64,000 nucleotides of DNA from Caprella mutica (Eukaryota; Arthropoda; Malacostraca; Amphipoda; Caprellidae), in the NCBI GenBank assembly GCA_947561585.1, contig CANNZV010002615.1:1-64000 (forward strand), given 5' to 3'. The notes beneath the pieces were generated by a model that saw only the letters and a program-made list of their open reading frames with translations, ran no database searches and had not been told where the DNA came from. The first letter of the stretch is position 1; the number at the start of each line of letters is the position of its first letter. Of the stretch, positions 56,530 through 64,000 are shown one piece after another. A program made the position numbers and the translations under genes.

Positions 56530-58165
56530 CATAGGAACCTGTAGTGCTGTATCTGCTACCAATAAAAAAACATAGGAACCTCTAGTACTCTACCTACTAC
56601 CAAGAAAATGATAACCAACATAGGAACCAATAGTACAGTACCTACTACCAAGAAAATGATTATCAACATAGGAACCAATAGTACAGTACCTACTACCAAG
56701 AAAATGATAACCAACATAGGAACCAATAGTACAGTACCTACTACCAAGAAAATGATAACCAACATAGGAACCAATAGTATAGTACCTACTACCAAGAAAA
56801 TGATAACCTACATAGGAACCAATAGTACAGTACCTACTACCAAGAAAATGATAACCAACATAGGAACCAATAGTACAGTACCTACTACCAAGAAAATGAT
56901 AACCAACATAGGAACCAATAGTACAGTACCTACTACCAAGAAAATGATAACCAACATAGGAACCAATAGTACAGTACCTACTACCAAGAAAATGATAACC
57001 AACATAGGAACCAATAGTACAGTACCTACTACCAAGAAAATGATAACAAACATAGGAACCAATAGTACAGTACCTACTACCAAGAAAATAGTAACCAACA
57101 TAGGAACCAATAGTACAGTACCTACTACCAAGAAAATGATAACCAACATAGGAACCAATAGTGCAGTACCTACTACCAAGAAAATGATAACCAACATAGG
57201 AACCAATAGTACAGTACCTACTACCAAGAAAATGATAACCAACATAGGAACCAATAGTACAGTACCTACTACCAAGAAAATGATAAGCAACATAGGAACC
57301 AATAGTACAGTACCTACTACCAAGAAAATGATAACAAACATAGGAACCAATAGTACAGTACCTACTACCAAGAAAATAATAACCAACATAGGAACCAATA
57401 GTACAGTACCTACTACCAAGAAAATAATAACTAACATAGGAACCAATAGTACAGTACCTACTACCAAGAAAATAATAACCAACATAGGAACCAATAGTAC
57501 AGTACCTACTACCAAGAAAATGATAACCAACATAGGAACCAATAGTACAGTACCTACTACCAAGAAAATGATAACCAACATAGGAACCAATAGTACAGTA
57601 CCTACTACCAAGAAAATGATAACCAACATAGGAACCAATAGTACAGTACCTACTACCAAGAAAATGATAACCAACATAGGAACCAATAGTACAGTACCTA
57701 CTACCAAGAAAATAATTACCAACATAGGAACCAATAGTACAGTACCTACTACCAAGAAAATAATAACTAACATAGGAACCAATAGTACAGTACCTACTAC
57801 CAAGAAAATGATAACAAACATAGGAACCAATAGTACAGTACCTACTACCAAGAAAATAATAACCAACATAGGAACCAATAGTACAGTACCTACTACCAAG
57901 AAAATGATAACCAACATAGGAACCAATAGTACAGTACCTACTACCAAGAAAATGATAACCAACATAGGAACCAATAGTACAGTACCTACTACCAAGAAAA
58001 TGATAACCAACATAGGAACCAATAGTACAGTACCTACTACCAAGAAAATGATAACCAACATAGGAACCAATAGTACAGTACCTACTACCAAGAAAATAAT
58101 TACCAACATAGGAACCAATAGTACAGTACCTACTACCAAGAAAATAATAACTAACATAGGAACCT
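56530..58165. repeat. Minisatellite, 48-bp unit, about 34 copies
   Basis: Unit ATGATAACCAACATAGGAAC plus CAATAGTACAGTACCTACTACCAAGAAA in two parts. The first two units are strongly diverged and the rest nearly identical. The unit is divisible by 3 and stop-free in three frames (one plus, two minus), giving frames of 470-555 codons. Differences between units change the encoded residues (Met/Ile, Thr/Asn), so there is no sign of coding constraint. Confidence 0.96.
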
Positions 58166-58317
58166 GTACCTTGAAGCAAAGATCAAAGGAGTCTTTGTCA
58201 AAGTTATACAAACTAGTCAATGCCCAAAAATTACAAGTTATTATAACATATGAAGGACTTACTGTGTTAAATTGAGATCAATTTAAATAATTGAATTGAT
58301 TGTTTTTTAATCATATA

Positions 58318-58450
58318 AGGTAAGTTTCGAGTTATCGCATGGGTCCACATTTCTCATTATATAAGGCAAAAGAGTATTAGAAATGAAAATTATCCATTTT
58401 TCTTTATACGATCGAAAATGTGAATCTGACCCATAACTCGAAACCCTATT
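58318..58450. mobile_element. MITE family B, copy
   Basis: GGTAAGTTTCGAGTTATCGC at the left, ACGATCGAAAATGTGAATCTG and CATAACTCGAAACCC at the right. Confidence 0.65.
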
Positions 58451-59837
58451 ACAAATATAACTGTTAAGTTGTTTGACCCTTTAAAGTTTAAATTAGAGTC
58501 TCAGCAATAGCTGCTTACGTGACCGATTGCGCGTGTTAGTTCGTCCGTATGTTTGTCTTCAGATGCTATGTAGCATTACCTATTTGTTTTTCTTTTCTCC
58601 CTTTCACAATATCGTACAAGCTTATTACTTTATAAATAGTAGGCCTATTTATTAATTAAAGTTCAAAAATGAATAACTGGTTTCAATTGTTTCTTATAGA
58701 ATTTTATCAAACAATTTACAAATAACTGTATAAGTACCTACATTTGTAGGTATTATGTATGAAAATATAAACTGTACTTGTTTGTGTCACACATTTCTGA
58801 TTTGTTATTTATTATTGATACTATATTAATTTTAATAGTATATTTTTCTCGTTAATACTACGTAAATTCATTTCGTTATCGTTGTTGCGTACCGGATGAA
58901 CCTAGGCAGTAGGCACCTAGGTAGAGTTTGTAAACAAAGAGTTCCAGCTGACCAATTTAACCTTATATGGCAACTGTCATAGCACCGCCTTTAATTTCAA
59001 ATTCTTTATTGTGTTCTTAATCTTAGCAAATATACCTATATAAATATTATGCTGCGTAATATGTTTCATAATGTGTAATGTAGAATACGCAGACTTAGTC
59101 ATAATTGTGTTACTTTGTATGTGCGTCGCGCCTTTTTCAAATGCCAGATGTCGCCACATTGCAATGGCTGCACGTTCACGCAACGCATATTCAAAACAAT
59201 CAGTTCTAATGTGGACGTTGCAGATAAAGGAGGTGTTCGATTCTTGTTCTATTATTCAATATCTTCTTAATATTAATGTGTAGTACACATGTGTTTAATA
59301 ATATTCCAATTGACGATAGTGATCACCAAGAACGCTTTTCAAAGTTTTAGAGTACCTACGTAAATAGGTACTTGTTCGCAGAAATATATAATAAATAAAT
59401 AAAATAATGGAAACCCCAGATTTAATGGGTAAGTATCATTTACAGGTAGGCTATATATATATACCTAATGTTTTTAACATTTTTTATTCATCTACGGTGC
59501 ATTTAAACAATTATCATTATATCATATTACCTAGTTGGTGCCTATGTATAGGGTACCTATATTTTCATTGTCTTAAAATGTTAATAACACACAGCTATAT
59601 CATGGATACCAGTTTAACTTTATTTAACTTGAAATAAAATTTATTATACCTATATACTACTCTTTTATTATAGGTATGATCGAAAATGTGGAACTGTCCG
59701 ATAACTCGGAAATCACCCTAGGTAGGTATATCATTATTAATAAACTAAATATGATAAAATATCAAAACTATTATTGTAGCATTATGCGAAATTGTGGAAT
59801 AATACGGTGATACAGTTAAATATATGATAATATACAG
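58451..59837. other. Spacer with a family B half-copy
   Basis: 59667-59719 is the right arm of MITE family B (TATGATCGAAAATGTGGAAC, TCGGAAATCACCC then TA). A CpG-richer patch at 59130-59200 contains CCAGATGTCGCCAC. Open frames of 68-76 codons have no splice or domain support. Confidence 0.4.
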
Positions 59838-60225
59838 TGATAACTGATACAGTATAATATAGGCTATGCAGTGATAACTGATACAGTATAAAATAGGCTA
59901 TGCAGTGATAACTGATACAGTATAATATAGGCTATGCAGTGATAACTGATACAGTATAATATAGGCTATGCAGTGATAACTGATACAGTATAATATAGGC
60001 TATGCAGTGATAACTGATACAGTATAAAATAGGCTATGCAGTGATAACTGATACAGTATAATATAGGCTATGCAGTGATAACTGATACAGTATAATATAG
60101 GCTATGCAGTGATAACTGATACAGTATAAAATAGGCTATGCAGTGATAACTGATACAGTATAATATAGGCTATGCAGTGATAACTGATACAGTATAATAT
60201 AGGCTATGCAGTGATACAGTCATAT
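59838..60225. repeat. Minisatellite, 34-bp unit, about 11 copies
   Basis: Unit CAGTGATAACTGATACAGTA plus TAATATAGGCTATG, with ATAATA/ATAAAA variants. Confidence 0.95.
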
Positions 60226-60600
60226 ATACGTATACATTACTGTATAATTGATGACGTGCAGTTTGTTCAATTTATCCAATAACTCCGCGGATAACACTAT
60301 CAATATTTAACTTACTTTAAAATGCTACCTACTGTTGATTATTAATGTTATTTTTCGAATGTTTTTTCCTAAATTAACGATTTATTAATTAGGCCTAGAG
60401 AAGTTTGATAAATATAATAACATAAAACTCATTTTTAAATAATGTTTTTATGTCCATATTTGCAATACGAACGAATTAACTAGCCTGCCTTTCATGTAAT
60501 TTTATATTTATTTCAAGACATTTATTTAAAATAGACTTAGTATCTACCTTATTTACGTACTTTATATACTAAAATTCTAAGTACTTACCCAAGTTAAAAT
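60226..60600. other. AT-rich spacer, nothing recognised
   Basis: No feature supported. Confidence 0.5.
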
Positions 60601-60689
60601 AAAGTGTGCGAAACCTCTTGTTTTGACGCTACATTTGGCACATTTTATCGAGACGTGGCACATCAGCTGCTCTTGTTGCGCGCTATCGT

Positions 60690-61046
60690 ACATTTGGCAC
60701 CACTGCACTCATCGTACGAGGATTCTTCTCGACCAATCAGAAGCCGCCAATCAGTGTGTCCTTGTGTGGGAAGATATTTAGGATAAATAGGTATTATTTC
60801 TTTAAATGCTTGGAATTGTCTTTTGCTATATTATATCATTGCCATTTTCCGTTCTTTTTATCATCATCAGGCGCATGCGCAGACACGCGTTTCCTTCAGT
60901 GCACTTGCACTCGTGTTACAAAATGCCCTTGCTAATATTACCCTGTAAACTGATAACTTACGTCATGTTTATTTATTTGTTATTGTTTTGTTTGTGAATT
61001 ATTAGTGAATTCGGTAAAATGAAGAGAAATTTCTTTAACAAAAAAT
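60690..61046 (+). promoter_or_regulatory. Promoter-like region with CCAAT and NRF-1-type sites
   Basis: Plus-oriented GACCAATCAG and CGCCAATCAG (60733-60758), then GGCGCATGCGCAGAC (about 60870), the core of an NRF-1-type palindrome. An ATG at 61019 after GGTAAA opens MKRNFFNKK and runs into a possible donor GTACGT at 61047. Direct splicing of that exon to 61579 or 63356 would create a stop codon, so it may be non-coding or use another exon. This is a plausible start for the plus-strand locus on the right. Confidence 0.4.
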
Positions 61047-61136
61047 GTACGTAACGGTTTAGAATTTATTGTTGACTAAAATTTTTTTTTTTTTTTAATT
61101 CCAGCCTTCAGGAAAATTTACATCAAAATGCCTAGG

Positions 61137-61290
61137 TTAATTCCGAGTTATCGTATGCTTCCATGTTTTCGATCACGTGATAAAAAAACTATATTGATTA
61201 TTCAACTTTTATTTAAAATTTGTATCCATGATATCTGTATGTATCATGGATACGATCTAAAATAAAAGTTAAATAATATAATTATTAGGT
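61137..61290. mobile_element. MITE family B, left part with palindromic tip
   Basis: GGTTAATTCCGAGTTATCGT, TTTTCGATCACGTGATAA, then the TATCCATGATA ... TATCATGGATA palindrome (61223-61252). The right terminal arm is missing. Confidence 0.6.
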
Positions 61291-61578
61291 ACCTATATAC
61301 TAGTTTTCTTTAGTAGTAAATACGTATTAAAAATATAACTCGGGACTTTTTTCTCCCGTTGGTGTTTTAATTAACAAATTTAAACATGTTTCAAATTATC
61401 AAACATGTTTTGAATACGTTGAAACATGTTCAGAACGATAGAAAGTAGAAAGTCGCTGGAATATGATTAAATTTCAATAGCTTTCGAGATATCTCATGTT
61501 TAAAAACATTCAACTCGCCATCTCTCTCTGTGTTCTAAACCTAATTTTCGTATTCTAATTTCACTATTTCTATTTCAG

Positions 61579-62039
61579 AGTCCTGGGTCCACGTTCCTAG
61601 TGTGGAGACTGCTGATCATCCTCTTCCTAGCACTAGTTCTGAACAACCTAGCACTAGTTATGAACCTACTAGTTCCAGTGCTGGAGAACCTAGTTCTACT
61701 AGTAACAAATCTAGTTCTGTTGATGTAGAACCTAGTTCTACTGATCAAGAACCTAGTACCAATGATGAAGAACCTAGTTCCATCGAGGAAGAACTTAGTT
61801 CTACTGTTAAAGATCCTATTTTTAATGATGAAGAACCTAGTTCCGATGATGAAGTACCTATTTTCAATGATGAGGAACCTAGTTCTGATGATGGAGAACC
61901 TATTTTCGATGATGAAGAACCTATTCTTATCGAGGAAGACCCTAATTCCGTTGAAGGGGCCGTTGCTTTAGATGCAGGTCCATCCAAAGAAGATGTAGGT
62001 TTAGTTCATAATTTTATAAATGCAATATTCAAAAAATAG
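61579..62039 (+). CDS. Terminal exon, acidic Ser/Glu/Asp repeat protein
   Basis: The acceptor CTATTTCAG precedes 61579 (phase 1: the exon supplies AG of the first codon); stop TAG at 62037-62039. About 152 residues: SWVHVPSVETADHP, then repeats of EPSS(T/S/D)xxE changing into EEPSSDDxxPIFNDEEPSSD, and finally KEDVGLVHNFINAIFKK, a possible amphipathic C-terminal helix. At DNA level the repeats are based on 12- and 18-bp units (GAACCTAGTTCT) and so share the region's tendency to minisatellite growth. Joining to the 49145-49792 exon restores Glu in phase. No domain recognised. MITE B begins three bases after the stop. Confidence 0.62.
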
Positions 62040-62041
62040 TC

Positions 62042-62202
62042 TCTAAGTTTCAAGTTATCGACCGGTTTCTCATTTTTCAATCATGTATGAAAAAGATATA
62101 TAATTTGTATATCTTATAGCTTAATCTTATTTATAAATTGTTTATTATTTCTTGTATGATCCAAAAATGTGAAACCGCTCGATAACTTGGAACTTACCCT
62201 AG
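62042..62202. mobile_element. MITE family B, copy directly after a stop codon
   Basis: CTCTAAGTTTCAAGTTATCG at the left and CTCGATAACTTGGAACTTACCC at the right, followed by TA. It would form the start of the 3' UTR of the preceding exon. Confidence 0.68.
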
Positions 62203-62460
62203 TCTTGTATTTTTTTATGATGTTTTCATCTATTTTTAATTTCATCTAACTTTAATTTCATAACTATTCCTATCTTGTAGTTTATAGATTATATTAATAA
62301 GTTATTTTTATCTTTGGGTGGTATAATCAATTAATTGGTCATAAAATTGATACATTCTAAAACTGAATTTTCCATTAAAATTTCATACCTGTTAATGAAC
62401 CAATTTAATTTGTTTTTCAGTTTCATTCAAGTATTTATTTTTTTACAGGGCAACATCTCA

Positions 62461-64000
62461 ATGAAGTTGGATCTAAATTTAGCTAAATTACCAGGTGAGT
62501 GTTTAGTTATTGCCTTTCTGTTAATATTAACCTACTTGTAGCCGTACACACGTAGGGTTTCTTCAGTCTTTCCACCAGACTTTTTGCTAAGCTCCTCCTA
62601 CTTTTTCCACGAGAATATAAGAAAAAATAATATACTTACCTAATGGATATTTAATTTTTTTTGTATCCATGATGACTGCAGGTATCATGGATACCAACTA
62701 AAATAATAAAATAAATGATTGTCGTTTTTTCTTATATAATCAAAATATTTTGTTGAAAAAGTAGGAGGAGCTTAGCAAAAAGTCTGGTGGAAAGACTTAA
62801 AAAAATGTGGCAGAAAAGTCGCTAGTATTTGTTGGAGAATACTTTACCATTTTCTACCGTCTGGTGTTGGTATATACTTTGTAATTAGATTAAAACTCTG
62901 TGAAACAATTGTATACTTTGAATGAAATGTGAAAAAAGGTATTCATTAATAGATTAATATCGAACTATTATGATTTTTAAAAGCCTTTTTTTTATATAAT
63001 TAAGCCATTTAGTGGTGGTAACGTCAAATCTCCGTGCGTGCGTTTGTCACGTTTGTGTTCATAATATTTGTCACCAAATCCGTACCGACGCCATCTAGCG
63101 GTACAACTGACTATTTATCCATTTAACCCTAATTTATCAACGGTTTCATTATATTAATATGCATAATTTTAATGAACTAAGAAAAACTTTGCTCTTGTCG
63201 TTAAAACTAATGTATAAAAAATTCATTTCTTAACTTCAGTCAATTTTTCATTTCTTGAACTTCGATAAAAAAAATCATTTTCAACTTCAGTAAAAAAAAT
63301 ATTTTAATTTCAGTAAATATCTTCATCTTTCAACTCCAGTAAATTTTCTTTTCAGAATCTGCGGCCGCTGCTCAGATAGAGAACAGGTACACTGATAACT
63401 TCAAGGAGTCGCTCCTGGAGGCACAGCGTGATGGTACTATCAGTCCATGCAGAGTCTCCAAAGATGCCTCTAGAAATGGCTCCTGTTTTGTCTCCAGAAA
63501 CGCCTCCAATGTCGTCTCCAGGTTGAACTCTGGATTAGCTTCGTAAGTATTATACTTTCTAAGAAGAATAATTTCTAATCTTATTCATTAACTACTAGAA
63601 AACTTTATTTAAAGATGACTTTTATATCACGAATTATCAATTTGTAACCTCGTCATTTATTTATTTATTCAGACCAAAAAGTCCACCGAACTCCCCCATC
63701 AACGGTAAAAGAAACAAAGGCCCCTTCAATGATATGGAATTAGTTGCTCAATTGAAAAATCTTGCCGAGGCAATAAAGAAAAACGAAGAGCCAGTAAATG
63801 AAATTGAAGAACCCGTTCAGTTGGAGAATCTTGCAGAGGGAAATCAGGAGAACCAAGAGCCAGTTAATGTAGTTAATGATGATGAAGTATTTGTTCAAGT
63901 GGAAGATCTTGCCGAAGGAGCTGAAGCTGATCATGAGAACGGAGAACCTGAAAATGTTGATGTTGAAAAACCGGTTGATGTAGAAATGGAAATTCCCGTT
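62461..64000 (+). CDS. Partial gene for an acidic coiled/disordered protein (exons 62449-62494, 63356-63542, 63673 to edge)
   Basis: Three exons agree in phase: 62449-62494 (acceptor TTTTTTACAG, donor GTGAGT, ends phase 1), 63356-63542 (acceptor TTTTCAG, donor GTAAGT, ends phase 2) and 63673 onward (acceptor TTATTCAG). The joined codons are G+AA = Glu and TC+A = Ser. If the ATG at 62461 is the start the protein begins MKLDLNLAKLPE; alternatively the upstream exon at 49145-49792 can join 63356 directly. Exon 2 includes QIENRYTDNFKESLLEAQRD and a Ser/Asn/Arg-rich stretch with VSR repeats. Exon 3 has PKSPPNSPINGKRNKGPF, then about 27-residue repeats around QLENLAEGNQENQEPVN and VQVEDLAEGAEADHENGEP. 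Highly acidic; no catalytic domain seen. Truncated by the window edge; function unknown. Confidence 0.65.
62540..62815. mobile_element. MITE family C, copy 2
   Basis: GTACACACGTAGGGTTTC, then CCACCAGACTTTTTGCTAAG at the left and the inverse on the right; palindromic tip TATCCATGATG ... TATCATGGATA (62664-62693). Lies in the intron between exons 62494 and 63356; its right terminus is degraded compared with 40061-40376. Confidence 0.82.
62816..63355. other. Intron remainder
   Basis: AT-rich. GACGCCATCTAGCGGTAC at about 63088 is a CTCF-like word. 63230-63345 has repeated AACTTCAGTAAA-type words just before the acceptor. Confidence 0.4.

Noticed and set aside
56590..58275. Open frames of 470-555 codons in three frames, some with membrane-like repeats
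   Set aside because: Stop-free 48-bp repeat read in several frames; no splice, start or constraint evidence. Kept only as a repeat.
61019..61135. Coding first exon MKRNFFNKK joined to 61105-61135 or 61579
   Set aside because: Joining to 61579 or 63356 creates stop codons; joining through 61105 requires a donor inside a MITE. Left as promoter-region evidence only.
61745..61987. Minus-strand Ser/Gly-rich frame and a second plus frame
   Set aside because: Shadows of the acidic repeat exon.

Overview
This window is animal (eukaryotic) genomic DNA. It is AT-rich, has spliced genes with GT/AG introns, three-exon-plus lectin genes, Tc1/mariner transposase relics, tRNA-headed SINE-like repeats and very many inverted-repeat (MITE/foldback) elements and minisatellites. 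I cannot fix the phylum. PAN-like plus F5/8-type-C (F-type lectin-like) proteins are common in molluscs and other aquatic invertebrates, while one TATA plus TCAGT-initiator promoter (36124-36160) leans towards an arthropod. No prokaryotic, organellar, rRNA or intact tRNA signal was seen.

Layout. 1-13 kb: gene-poor, with minisatellites, MITEs and a 1.3 kb inverted-arm element. About 14 kb: a promoter-like GC-richer patch and a short first coding exon of a minus-strand gene. 14.8-22.5 kb: three foldback-type elements whose ends are made of short degenerate repeated words; one of them splits a Tc1/mariner transposase relic. A BEL/Pao gag-like relic lies near 21 kb. 23-26.5 kb: sparse DNA with a relic of the lectin spacer, a 1.1 kb candidate TIR element and a MITE. 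26.7-41.7 kb: three tandem minus-strand copies of a secreted lectin-like gene (signal peptide, cysteine-rich PAN/apple-like segment, F5/8 type C domain), each with its own intronic insertions and each with a minisatellite, or its unexpanded seed, upstream. 34.2-34.7 kb: a mariner transposase relic. 36.1-36.3 kb: a TATA/initiator promoter with a 26-codon signal-peptide-like ORF. 42-48.8 kb: repeats. 49.1-64 kb: exons of one or more plus-strand genes for acidic, disordered proteins, embedded in MITEs and minisatellites and running off the right edge.

Recurrent themes. About 15% of the window is minisatellite; long apparent ORFs inside these arrays (5.0-6.1, 15.5-16.0, 19.7-20.3 and 56.6-58.3 kb) follow from unit lengths divisible by 3 and are not called as genes. 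One TA-flanked MITE family (termini GGGTAAGTT) has at least 13 full, half or degraded copies. Foldback elements with reiterated terminal words are the most unusual class; two show candidate 8-bp target duplications and one is supported by comparison with a paralogous intron.
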